Source of the DNA: Sphingobacteriales bacterium
GTDB taxonomy: Bacteria; Bacteroidota; Bacteroidia; Chitinophagales; Chitinophagaceae
NCBI GenBank assembly: GCA_947472965.1
Contig: CANJEF010000038.1
Location: forward strand, 1-8,785
Direction: 5' to 3'
Length of the DNA: 8,785 nucleotides
Below the pieces are notes generated by a model, which was given only the letters and a program-made list of their open reading frames with translations, was not told the DNA's origin and ran no database searches. Below, piece by piece: positions 1-6,666 of this stretch. The translations under genes were made by a program, and so were the position numbers. Every line of letters starts with the position of its first letter. The first letter of the stretch is position 1.

Positions 1-756
1 ATTTCATTTGAATTAGCAGAAAAAAGGCTCAGCGCTGATACCATCAATTTTACTTCCAGTAGTTCATCCGTCTCCAAAGGAGAAACGCTCCTGGATACTG
101 TCAATAACATACTTTCAATGAAAGTTGATATGATTGTAATGAGGCATGGTGCCACTGGTGCCCCTCATTTTTTGGCGAAGCACGTTCCTGCAGCAATAAT
201 CAATGCAGGGGATGGTATCAATGAACATCCTACCCAGGCTTTGTTGGATGCATTGTCAATTTCTGAAAAACTAGGTGGATTGAAAGGCAAAAAAGTTGCT
301 ATCATTGGTGATATCATGCATTCAAGAGTTGCCATGAGTAATATGTATTTGCTCAAAAAAATGGGAGCAGAAGTAACCATTGTAGGTCCACCCACCTTGA
401 TCCCAACCTATCTTAAGGAATCTTTTGATGTAAATGTCACATACAATCTTCAGGAAGCCTTGGAGTGGTGTGATGTTGCGAATGTTTTAAGGATACAATT
501 GGAAAGGCAAAATCAGGTTCTGTTTTCATCACTACGTGAATATAACAGGTCGTTTGGTATAACAAAGAAGATGCTTGACTCTCTCCATAAAGATATTTTG
601 ATTATGCATCCTGGTCCAATCAATAGGGGAGTGGAATTGGATAGTGATGTTGCTGATAGCGGCCAGTCCATTATTCTAAACCAAGTCGAAAATGGGGTTG
701 CAGTGAGGATGGCCGTTTTATATCTGTTATCAGGAAGAAAAGAGTCATCAACATAA
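1..756 (+). CDS. pyrB: aspartate carbamoyltransferase catalytic subunit, 5'-truncated by window edge
   Basis: Catalyses carbamoyl phosphate + L-aspartate to N-carbamoyl-L-aspartate, the committed step of cytoplasmic UMP synthesis. The frame is open from base 1, so the Met codon at 118 is internal; 251 residues are visible and about 55-60 N-terminal residues (including the first carbamoyl-phosphate loop) lie outside, judged from the usual length of about 305-310. Numbering from the first visible codon, I see the SVSKGET loop (residues 23-29, with the Lys that reaches into the neighbouring subunit's active site), RHGATGAPHFL (48-58), NAGDGINEHPTQALLD (68-83), GDIMHSRVAMSN (103-114), VLRIQLERQ (162-170) and HPGPINRGVE (203-212). 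These are the family signatures in the right order. The usual HSRVARS carries Met for the second Arg, a position that varies. coaD follows after 9 bases, so the two are probably cotranscribed. No regulatory (pyrI) gene is visible. Confidence 0.97.
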   Translation: MSFELAEKRLSADTINFTSSSSSVSKGETLLDTVNNILSMKVDMIVMRHGATGAPHFLAKHVPAAIINAGDGINEHPTQALLDALSISEKLGGLKGKKVAIIGDIMHSRVAMSNMYLLKKMGAEVTIVGPPTLIPTYLKESFDVNVTYNLQEALEWCDVANVLRIQLERQNQVLFSSLREYNRSFGITKKMLDSLHKDILIMHPGPINRGVELDSDVADSGQSIILNQVENGVAVRMAVLYLLSGRKESST

Positions 757-765
757 AATAATCTC

Positions 766-1245
766 ATGCAAAAGATTTGTCTTTTCCCTGGTACATTTGA
801 CCCAATTACGTTAGGTCATGTTGATGTGATCAAAAGAGCTATTCCCTTATTTGATAATATCATTGTTGCTATTGGTAGCAATGCTGGAAAATCTCCCATG
901 TTTAGTGCTGAGCAACGACAATCCTGGATAGAGGAAATTTTCAAGCATGAAGAAAAGATTAGTGCTGCTGTTTATGATGGGCTGACAGTTGATTTTTGTA
1001 AAATAGTTGGGGCGAAATATATTTTAAGGGGAATACGCTACGTGAGTGATTTCGAATATGAAAAAACGATTGCTGATGCAAATAGAACCCTCGATCCCAC
1101 GATTGAAACTTTTTTTCTAACCTGTGAACCCAAATATACTTCTGTGGCATCAACTATTGTAAGGGATATCATCCGCAACAATGGAGATGCTTCTTTATTT
1201 TTACCTGAAGTTGTGTCTAGTTCAATCAAAATGAAAAACCATTGA
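766..1245 (+). CDS. coaD: pantetheine-phosphate adenylyltransferase
   Basis: Transfers AMP from ATP to 4'-phosphopantetheine, giving dephospho-CoA and pyrophosphate, the penultimate step of CoA synthesis in the cytoplasm. The 159-residue length is normal for the family. The nucleotidyltransferase signature is intact: PGTFDPITLGHVD (residues 8-20) contains the TxGH motif with His18. YILRGIRYVSDFEYE (85-99) supplies the conserved arginines 89 and 91 and the DFEYE segment. YTSVASTIVRD (124-134) stands where most homologues read ISSSxVR, so the triple-serine stretch is reduced to VAST, a mild divergence. The ATG start lies 9 bases after the pyrB stop and gives the expected N-terminus. The gene ends 10 bases short of the convergent NUDIX gene, with no strong terminator between them. 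Identification is secure. Confidence 0.97.
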   Translation: MQKICLFPGTFDPITLGHVDVIKRAIPLFDNIIVAIGSNAGKSPMFSAEQRQSWIEEIFKHEEKISAAVYDGLTVDFCKIVGAKYILRGIRYVSDFEYEKTIADANRTLDPTIETFFLTCEPKYTSVASTIVRDIIRNNGDASLFLPEVVSSSIKMKNH

Positions 1246-1255
1246 TTTTCACTGT

Positions 1256-1870
1256 CTACTTTTTAAGGTAGTAGCTTGATACCATTTCCTGGATGGAGGG
1301 AAACATGCTCTCCAACAATCCTGAGGCTTCATTTTTAGTCACCCACCGAATTTCAGTTATGTCCTCTTCAATTTGAGGTTTTGGTATTTCATTCCCTTTA
1401 AAATTCATCTCATACCAATGTGATGGTTTTACTATGTTTTCACCATTTAAAAGATAGGTATGGTAGGTAACCGATAGTTTTTGGATAATTGAAATTGATG
1501 AAAGTCCAGTCTCCTCCGAAACTTCCCTAATCGCACATTGCTCAATTGTTTCCCCGTCATCTAATTTACCCTTTGGCATATCCCACATTCCTTTTCGGTA
1601 AATCATCAATAATGCACCATTTTGGTTAAAAACCATTCCACCTGCTGCAGTAATTGTCTTTTTGTCCGACAAATAAACAGCAAGGCAATTTTCACATTCA
1701 GGGGTTTTATATATCCGGGTTGTATTTATAGACGAAGTGAACATTGTATCGGCGCCAATATTCTCAACGTACTCTACATTCATTGCATTAACCTTGAATT
1801 CGTCAAATTTTCTGTTCATTTCATCGGTTATGATGATTTTACCTTTCGGCTCATGGATGATGATGTACAT
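1256..1870 (-). CDS. NUDIX hydrolase with ~70-residue N-terminal extension
   Basis: Predicted metal-dependent hydrolase of a nucleoside diphosphate linked to another group. The substrate cannot be read from the sequence. The complete NUDIX box (G-x5-E-x7-RE-x2-EE-x-G-hydrophobic) spans residues 101-123, including REVSEETGL at 115-123 with the metal-binding glutamates. It is preceded by the AAGGMVF strand (75-81) and YRKGMWDMPKGKLD (91-104), typical of Bacteroidota NUDIX proteins. Residues 1-70 form an extra region with two cysteines (CENC, 59-62) before the core domain, so the protein at 204 residues is longer than a bare NUDIX domain of about 140-150. The start at 1870 is supported by the coding-like N-terminus; the leader to pyrE on the other strand is only 43 bases. 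It runs opposite to its neighbours. A housekeeping role in nucleotide metabolism is inference from fold and neighbourhood only. Confidence 0.9.
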   Translation of the reverse strand: MYIIIHEPKGKIIITDEMNRKFDEFKVNAMNVEYVENIGADTMFTSSINTTRIYKTPECENCLAVYLSDKKTITAAGGMVFNQNGALLMIYRKGMWDMPKGKLDDGETIEQCAIREVSEETGLSSISIIQKLSVTYHTYLLNGENIVKPSHWYEMNFKGNEIPKPQIEEDITEIRWVTKNEASGLLESMFPSIQEMVSSYYLKK

Positions 1871-1913
1871 AACTTAATTTTTGATTGTTCTAAGCATTCA
1901 CCAAATTTGTAAA
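1871..1913. promoter_or_regulatory. divergent NUDIX/pyrE intergenic region with palindromic -7-like box
   Basis: These 43 bases must hold the start signals for both the leftward NUDIX gene and rightward pyrE. CAAATTTG at 1902-1909 is a perfect palindrome and differs from the Bacteroidota -7 consensus TAnnTTTG at one fixed position on each strand. For pyrE, TTTG at 1880-1883 sits 18 bases upstream, a fitting -33 element. This would place the transcript start almost on the ATG at 1914. No equally good -33 element is visible for the leftward direction. The assignment is tentative. Confidence 0.4.
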
Positions 1914-2549
1914 ATGACGAACGAAAAAATGGTAGCCGAAAAACTGTTACAAGTTAGTGCAGTAAAATTGAATCCCAAAGAACCGTTCACCTGGGCTTCC
2001 GGTTGGAAAAGTCCCATTTATTGTGACAACCGCAAAATGCTTGGATTCCCATACGTGAGGGATTTTATCAAAAGTGAAATGTGTAATGTGATCTTTGAGC
2101 AATTCCCAGATGCTGAACTTCTGGCAGGTGTCGCTACAGCTGGCATTGCATGGGGTGCAATGGCTTCAGACCAATTAAAATTGCCCTATATATATGTGCG
2201 TCCAAAACCCAAAGAACATGGGTTGGGAAATCAAATTGAAGGATTTTATGAAAAGGGAATGAAAACAGTGGTCATTGAAGATCTTATTTCTACAGGCAAG
2301 AGTAGTCTTCAGGTTTGTGAAGTTGTTAGAACTGCAGGATTAGACATTCTAGGAATGGTGTCAATATTCACTTATGGTTTCAAGGATGCAGCCATTGCAT
2401 GCGAGAATGCAGGGATAAAAAGTATTTCTCTTACTAACTATGAAACCCTCATTAATTTAGCAGCTGAAAAGGGAATTGTTGAAATAGGTGACCAAAATAC
2501 TTTGTTAAACTGGAGGCAAAATCCTGCTGAATGGGGTAGGAATCTTTAA
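1914..2549 (+). CDS. pyrE: orotate phosphoribosyltransferase
   Basis: Converts orotate + PRPP to OMP + pyrophosphate, the fifth step of UMP synthesis, in the cytoplasm. The 211 residues match the family length. Motifs in order: NPKEPFTWASGWKSPIYCDN (residues 20-39, the N-terminal hood that contacts orotate), AGVATAGIAWG (71-81), YVRPKPKEHGLGNQIEG (94-110, the flexible catalytic loop with Lys and His) and VVIEDLISTGKSS (119-131, the PRPP-binding signature). I chose ATG 1914 over an in-frame TTG at 1881 because the N-terminus beginning MTNEKMVAEKLLQ has the usual distance to the FTWASGWKSP motif. An in-frame ATG at 1929 is a shorter alternative. It is the first gene of a same-strand run; the next gene starts 20 bases after its stop. 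Confidence 0.96.
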   Translation: MTNEKMVAEKLLQVSAVKLNPKEPFTWASGWKSPIYCDNRKMLGFPYVRDFIKSEMCNVIFEQFPDAELLAGVATAGIAWGAMASDQLKLPYIYVRPKPKEHGLGNQIEGFYEKGMKTVVIEDLISTGKSSLQVCEVVRTAGLDILGMVSIFTYGFKDAAIACENAGIKSISLTNYETLINLAAEKGIVEIGDQNTLLNWRQNPAEWGRNL

Positions 2550-2569
2550 CTTTAATAAAATACATTACG

Positions 2570-2911
2570 ATGAAAAAAATATTTATTCTGATCATGATTT
2601 CTTTTGTTGCCTTTCAAACACAGGCCCAACAAAAAAAGCCAATTACAGTAAAAATTAATACTCCAACTGTACAATGTGAGAGTTGTAAGAAGCGCATTGA
2701 AGAATACCTGAAATTTGAGGAAGGGGTTACCAAAGTGAATGTTGATTTCAAACAGAAAAAAACCACGGTTTCTTACTTGTCGGACCGGACGAATCTTGAA
2801 AATATTAAAACAGCCATTGCAAATTCAGGATACGATGCTGAAGAAATCAAGGCTGAGTCAGACTCTTATGATAAGCTGCCTAAATGTTGCAAAAAGCCAA
2901 GCGACCAATAA
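2570..2911 (+). CDS. secreted heavy-metal-associated (HMA) domain protein
   Basis: A small exported metal-binding protein of 113 residues. Residues 1-19 form a signal peptide: MKK, a hydrophobic run, then QAQ, suggesting cleavage near residues 19-20. Residues 25-95 fit the HMA ferredoxin-like fold of copper chaperones and MerP: the metal loop VQCESCKKRIEE has Cys36 and Cys39 (CxxC), followed by EGVTKVNVDF and a KTAIANSGYDAEE segment matching the second helix. The family's usual GMxCxxC is altered to TVQCESC. A second Cys pair, LPKCCKKP (103-110), lies in the tail, a feature I associate with Bacteroidota members of this group. Location in the periplasm is inferred from the signal. No metal ATPase or metal-responsive regulator is nearby, so the metal and partner are unknown. 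It lies between pyrE (20 bases) and the WbqC gene (26 bases). Confidence 0.87.
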   Translation: MKKIFILIMISFVAFQTQAQQKKPITVKINTPTVQCESCKKRIEEYLKFEEGVTKVNVDFKQKKTTVSYLSDRTNLENIKTAIANSGYDAEEIKAESDSYDKLPKCCKKPSDQ

Positions 2912-2937
2912 TTTTCAAATAAATTGATTTACAAGGG

Positions 2938-3573
2938 ATGATTCTGGTTACTGAAATGCATTATTTCCCTTTGATTAATTTATATGTAGACATGCTGCGT
3001 GTAGGTAATGTTTTTCTTAACCAAGATGTTGTTTTTAAAAAATCCACGTTTAGAAACCGAATGATCATTGCTGGGTCAACGGGTATAATGCAGCTTAGTA
3101 TTCCCATTGTTGGTGGACGAAATTGCAGGCTTCCCTTTGATCAGGTTGCCATTGATTATAAGTCGGATTGGCAGTCATTACACTTCAAGTCACTTTGCAC
3201 TGCTTATGGGAAAACCCCATGGTTTTCTCACTACAAAACTGAACTAAATGATTTGTACAACACCCATCTTTCATCGTTGGCTTCATGGAATCTGTTATGC
3301 ATGGAATGGGTTGGTAAAAAACTGAAGCTGGAGAATAAATTGAATTTTCAGACAATTAAACCTTCTGACGGGATGGAAGTCCTGGACCGGATGGATTTTT
3401 ACAAACCTTCAAATTTCAATACTATTGAAATGTCACCCTTCGTAAAGTACCAACAGGCATTTCAAACAAAAAATGGATTTCACTCCAATTTATCAATTTT
3501 GGATTTGCTGCTCAATGAAGGGCCAAACGCAAAAAATCTGATTTCAGGACATCACAAAACTAATTCCAGATAA
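2938..3573 (+). CDS. WbqC-like family protein
   Basis: A 211-residue protein of the WbqC-like family, a predicted cytoplasmic group named after a gene in an O-antigen cluster and without a well-established reaction. Family features seen: the N-terminal MHYFPLINLYVDMLRVGNVF (residues 7-26, in place of the usual YFPP-I-YF start), KSTFRNRMIIAGSTGIMQLS (35-54), DWQSLHFKSLCTAYGKTPWF (77-96, normally W-x-H with AYGKxPFF) and the C-terminal YQQAFQTKNGFHSNLSILDL (171-190) followed by LLNEGPNA. The ATG at 2938 gives the expected short lead into the first motif; the AAGGG just before it is too close to be a good ribosome site, and ATG 2956 is possible. There are no membrane segments. It has no glycan-synthesis neighbours here, so a surface-polysaccharide role is not supported by context. 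Confidence 0.85.
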   Translation: MILVTEMHYFPLINLYVDMLRVGNVFLNQDVVFKKSTFRNRMIIAGSTGIMQLSIPIVGGRNCRLPFDQVAIDYKSDWQSLHFKSLCTAYGKTPWFSHYKTELNDLYNTHLSSLASWNLLCMEWVGKKLKLENKLNFQTIKPSDGMEVLDRMDFYKPSNFNTIEMSPFVKYQQAFQTKNGFHSNLSILDLLLNEGPNAKNLISGHHKTNSR

Positions 3574-3610
3574 ATAGATAAACTCCTTAATTTTATATCA
3601 AATATTAATA

Positions 3611-4042
3611 ATGAAGAAATTTAATGTAGGGCTTTTGTTTTTTGCTGCTGTATTTTTTGTTGCAGCATGTTCAAAAAAGGAGACTACTCCTACACCAACG
3701 CCCCCTCCACCTACACCCACGGAAGAAAACCTTGTTTTCTCAATCGACCCTGATCCAGGATCTGGAACTGGCATAGCAAATGCAGAAAACTATCCTTTCA
3801 CCGTAAAGATTTCTTCAAAAGTACCATCGCTAGGAGTGAAACTTGATCTAACAACAAAAAAAGAATCGGATAACTCATTGATTGAAAGTAAATCTATTGA
3901 GTCTTCAACTGCTGATATTCCAGTTACAACTGGAAAGCTGAGCGTTGGTAGTGTATATATTGTAAAGGTTGTATTAACAAGTAAATCAAAGTCAACAAAT
4001 ACTGCTACAAAAGAATTCAAGGTGCAAGAAAATCATAACTGA
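3611..4042 (+). CDS. small hypothetical lipoprotein with Thr/Pro linker
   Basis: I do not recognise a named family. The 143-residue product starts with a lipoprotein signal: MKKF, a hydrophobic stretch to residue 16, then the lipobox VAAC with Cys20 as the predicted lipid-modified residue. After it comes SKKE and a low-complexity Thr/Pro linker at residues 25-37 (bases 3683-3721), then a single domain of about 100 residues rich in Ser, Thr, Lys and alternating hydrophobic residues (for example YPFTVKISSKVP and VYIVKVVLTSKSK), which suggests an all-beta, immunoglobulin-like domain. Attachment to the inner or outer membrane facing the periplasm is likely; surface export cannot be judged, because SKKE is only a partial match to acidic Bacteroidota export signals. 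It is last in the pyrE-led run, 37 bases after the WbqC gene, and is followed by a strong hairpin. Confidence 0.78.
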   Translation: MKKFNVGLLFFAAVFFVAACSKKETTPTPTPPPPTPTEENLVFSIDPDPGSGTGIANAENYPFTVKISSKVPSLGVKLDLTTKKESDNSLIESKSIESSTADIPVTTGKLSVGSVYIVKVVLTSKSKSTNTATKEFKVQENHN

Positions 4043-4063
4043 TTTTCTACATTCTTCTAAATG

Positions 4064-4090
4064 CAAAAGCCCCTAAAATAGGGGCTTTTG
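4064..4090. terminator. bidirectional intrinsic terminator
   Basis: A perfect 10-base-pair stem, CAAAAGCCCC (4064-4073) with GGGGCTTTTG (4081-4090), encloses the 7-base loop TAAAATA, whose end bases can add an eleventh T-A pair. The G+C-rich core is flanked by A and T runs within the stem, so either strand gives a hairpin ending in U residues. It lies 22 bases after the lipoprotein stop and 29 bases before the end of the convergent hppA, the position expected for a terminator shared by two convergent units. Confidence 0.9.
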
Positions 4091-4118
4091 ATATAATGTC
4101 TATTCTATGTTGACTATT

Positions 4119-6515
4119 CTATTTTGTCTTATCGCTTATGATAATTTTTAGTTTATCCCCCTTAATTAGGGTGCGGTACTTTTCTGCATCAATAATTTTA
4201 TCATTTACTTTCAAAACACCTGCTTCATATTCAATTTTAGATGAACCTTCACCAATATGGCCATCTGCCTTTAATGCTTCAATAAGGCCTTGATCTGGAC
4301 CTTCAGTCATCATGATTTCACCTTTGGTGCTGTCTGTATTGACAATTGAAATTTCAATATTTTTTTCCTTGGTAATACCTGATGTTCCTATCGCGTCCGT
4401 CTTATGTAGCTGGGCCAAAGATGGTGCAATAACAAGTGAGACAATGGACATGAGTTTGATAAGGATATTCATTGAAGGACCTGAAGTATCCTTGAAGGGA
4501 TCACCTACAGTATCACCAGTAACAGAAGCCTTGTGTGGCTCGGATTTCTTGTAGTACATTTCTCCATTGATCTCAACGCCTTTTTCAAAACTCTTCTTTG
4601 CATTATCCCAGGCTCCACCGGCATTGTTTTGGAAAATTCCCATCAATACTCCGCTAACTGTAGCACCTGCTAAAAATCCACCAAGTGCTTCAGGACCTAA
4701 AATAAAACCAATCAGCAAAGGAGATATGATTGTTATGGCACCGGGAAGCATCATTTTTTTCAATGAGGCTTCTGTAGAAATCGCTACACATTTGTCATAT
4801 TCTGGTTTGCCTGTACCTTCCATGATTCCTGGGATGGTACGGAATTGTCGACGAACTTCTTCAACCATGGCCATTGCAGCCTCACCTACAGCTCTAATGG
4901 CTAGCGATGAGAAAATGAATGGGATCATTCCTCCAATGAACAATGATGCAAGTACATCCGCTTTATAAATATCGATGTGTTGATTATCTGGCATTGCTAC
5001 CCCTACAAAGGCTGCAAAAAGAGCTAGCGATGTCAATGCTGCCGACGCAATGGCAAAACCCTTACCACTTGCTGCTGTTGTGTTACCAACCGCATCAAGG
5101 ATATCTGTTTTTTCCCTTACTTCAGAAGGCAGTTCACTCATCTCAGCAATTCCACCTGCATTGTCAGCAATTGGTCCGAATGCATCAATAGCCAATTGCA
5201 TGGCTGTAGTAGCCATCATTCCGGCTGCAGCAATGGCAACACCATATAACCCTGCAAATGCATAAGATCCATAAATCCCACCTGCAAGTACTAAAATTGG
5301 TAAGAATGTACTTTCCATTCCTATTGCTAATCCCCCAATGATGTTAGTGGCATGTCCAGTAGCTGATTGACGGATGATGCTCATTACAGGACGTTTACCC
5401 ATTGCGGTATAGTATTCTGTTATGATACTCATGAGTGCTCCTACAACCAATCCAACAGCTATAGCTCCCATAACCCCATTGCGTGTGAATTCCAATCCAC
5501 GGAGAACCATTGTTTCTGGAAGGATATTTAGAACTAGAAAATAAGAGGCAATAGCGGTTAAAACCATTGAACCCCAGTTTCCCATGTTCAATGCATTTTG
5601 AACTGCACTTGTACTGGCTCCTACATTATCTGAAATTCGCACAAATAAAGTTCCAATTATAGATAGAATGATTCCAACACCTGCAATTACCATTGGTAAT
5701 AAGATTGGTGCAATTCCTCCAAAATTATCAATCGATTTGGTTTCTTGTCCAAGCACCATTGTAGCCAAAACGGTCGCTACATAGCTTCCAAATAAATCAG
5801 CACCCATCCCTGCAACATCTCCCACGTTATCACCCACATTGTCTGCAATAGTAGCAGGATTGCGAGGGTCATCCTCTGGGATACCAGCTTCAACTTTGCC
5901 CACCAAATCCGCTCCTACGTCAGCTGCTTTGGTATATATACCACCACCAACACGGGCAAATAGGGCAATACTTTCTGCACCCAATGAAAATCCAGTTAGT
6001 ACTTCGATGGTGCGTAGCATACCTTCTGCATCACCATCTGGAGAGAAATAATTTTTAAGTATTATAAACAAGCCACCAAGTCCCAACACGGCCAAGCCTG
6101 ATACACCTAGTCCCATCACAGCACCTCCTGTAAAGGATACATTTAGTGCTTTGCTCAAACTTGTCTTTGCTGCTTCGGCGGTACGTACGTTAGCTTTGGT
6201 AGCTACTTTCATTCCTATGTATCCGGCTGTGGCACTGAAAACAGACCCAATGATAAATGCTATGGAGATACTCCAATGGCTGTTGGGGTTTGTGTTGGCC
6301 ATAAAACCAAGTAACAAAGCAACAATAGCAACAAAATACCCCAAGATTTTCCATTCAGCCTTTAAAAAAGCCATGGCACCTTCAGCAATATATGTGCTGA
6401 TCTCTTTCATTCGCTCAGAACCTGCAGGTTGCTTTGATACCCAGTTGAATTTGATAATCGTGTAAAAAAGCCCTAAAATTCCCATGAGGGGAACGAGATA
6501 AATTAAATTTTCCAT
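4119..6515 (-). CDS. hppA: membrane-bound ion-pumping pyrophosphatase, K+-dependent type, with long C-terminal tail
   Basis: Couples hydrolysis of cytoplasmic pyrophosphate to ion export across the inner membrane; about 16 transmembrane helices are expected and many hydrophobic segments are visible. Catalytic signatures: [20 protein letters not shown] (residues 190-209), [20 protein letters not shown] (214-233), [10 protein letters not shown] (451-460) and [10 protein letters not shown] (632-641). GNTT is followed by Ala481 and Gly484, where K+-independent enzymes carry Lys and Thr; this marks the K+-dependent class. The DLFxSY position that holds the gate Glu in Na+-pumping members is Gly243, while Glu181 lies in [13 protein letters not shown]; this resembles Flavobacterium-type H+ pumps, so proton transport is likely but not certain. 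The last membrane helix ends near residue 703, and about 95 further residues follow, making the protein (798) longer than the usual 660-770. It has its own upstream promoter and ends at the shared terminator. Confidence 0.97.
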   Translation of the reverse strand: MENLIYLVPLMGILGLFYTIIKFNWVSKQPAGSERMKEISTYIAEGAMAFLKAEWKILGYFVAIVALLLGFMANTNPNSHWSISIAFIIGSVFSATAGYIGMKVATKANVRTAEAAKTSLSKALNVSFTGGAVMGLGVSGLAVLGLGGLFIILKNYFSPDGDAEGMLRTIEVLTGFSLGAESIALFARVGGGIYTKAADVGADLVGKVEAGIPEDDPRNPATIADNVGDNVGDVAGMGADLFGSYVATVLATMVLGQETKSIDNFGGIAPILLPMVIAGVGIILSIIGTLFVRISDNVGASTSAVQNALNMGNWGSMVLTAIASYFLVLNILPETMVLRGLEFTRNGVMGAIAVGLVVGALMSIITEYYTAMGKRPVMSIIRQSATGHATNIIGGLAIGMESTFLPILVLAGGIYGSYAFAGLYGVAIAAAGMMATTAMQLAIDAFGPIADNAGGIAEMSELPSEVREKTDILDAVGNTTAASGKGFAIASAALTSLALFAAFVGVAMPDNQHIDIYKADVLASLFIGGMIPFIFSSLAIRAVGEAAMAMVEEVRRQFRTIPGIMEGTGKPEYDKCVAISTEASLKKMMLPGAITIISPLLIGFILGPEALGGFLAGATVSGVLMGIFQNNAGGAWDNAKKSFEKGVEINGEMYYKKSEPHKASVTGDTVGDPFKDTSGPSMNILIKLMSIVSLVIAPSLAQLHKTDAIGTSGITKEKNIEISIVNTDSTKGEIMMTEGPDQGLIEALKADGHIGEGSSKIEYEAGVLKVNDKIIDAEKYRTLIKGDKLKIIISDKTK

Positions 6516-6576
6516 ACGTAGTTTTAAATCTTCTTGGTTGTTAAACTGTAGCTCTTTTCAGAAAAAATAAGGGTGG

Positions 6577-6606
6577 CAAAAATAGGCAAAATCGCCTAAA
6601 AAACAA
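6577..6606 (-). promoter_or_regulatory. hppA promoter, Bacteroidota -33/-7 type
   Basis: On the minus strand, TTG (6606-6604) is followed after exactly 19 bases by TATTTTTG (6584-6577), which matches the Bacteroidota primary-sigma pattern TTG-N19-TAnnTTTG at every fixed position. Transcription would start near 6570, leaving a leader of about 55 bases before the hppA ATG at 6515. An A/G-rich AAGAAGA lies in this leader 13 bases ahead of the ATG and is the only ribosome-site candidate I see. Confidence 0.7.
6583..6598. repeat. inverted repeat between the hppA -33 and -7 elements
   Basis: TAGGC (6583-6587) and GCCTA (6594-6598) form a perfect 5-base-pair inverted repeat around a 6-base centre. 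It overlaps the upstream end of the -7 element and fills much of the promoter spacer. On the minus strand the right arm runs into TTTTTG, so it could instead act as a weak intrinsic terminator for the upstream dehydratase gene, whose stop is about 70 bases away. Operator, weak terminator and chance all remain possible. Confidence 0.4.
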
Positions 6607-6666
6607 CCTTTTAGTATCAAATAAAAGCTTCTATATTCAAGCCGGGTAGGGGGAAAATAAATTGAT

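Noticed and set aside
1622..1912. A 96-codon plus-strand frame opposite the NUDIX gene
   Set aside because: It lies antisense to the NUDIX coding region and its translation is Cys/Ile/Phe-rich without recognisable motifs.
1881..1913. Extended pyrE start at the TTG codon 1881
   Set aside because: It adds 11 residues not typical of PyrE and overlaps the candidate promoter; ATG 1914 gives the normal N-terminus.
2739..2927. A 62-codon frame overlapping the HMA gene in another phase
   Set aside because: It is a shadow of the HMA coding sequence with no independent start signal.
3683..3721. Thr/Pro codon repeats as a tandem repeat or CRISPR-like element
   Set aside because: This is a short low-complexity linker typical after a lipoprotein signal, with no regular repeat unit and spacer.
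4312..6465. Several open frames of about 70-133 codons on the plus strand opposite hppA (for example 4567-4968 and 6151-6465)
   Set aside because: They are antisense to a fully conserved membrane pyrophosphatase; their hydrophobic, Ala/Pro/Ser-rich translations are the mirror of the hppA codons, and none resembles a known protein.
6620..6645. GCTT/AAGC hairpin as a terminator for nnrD
   Set aside because: A four-base stem with a long loop and no U-run is too weak to support a terminator call.
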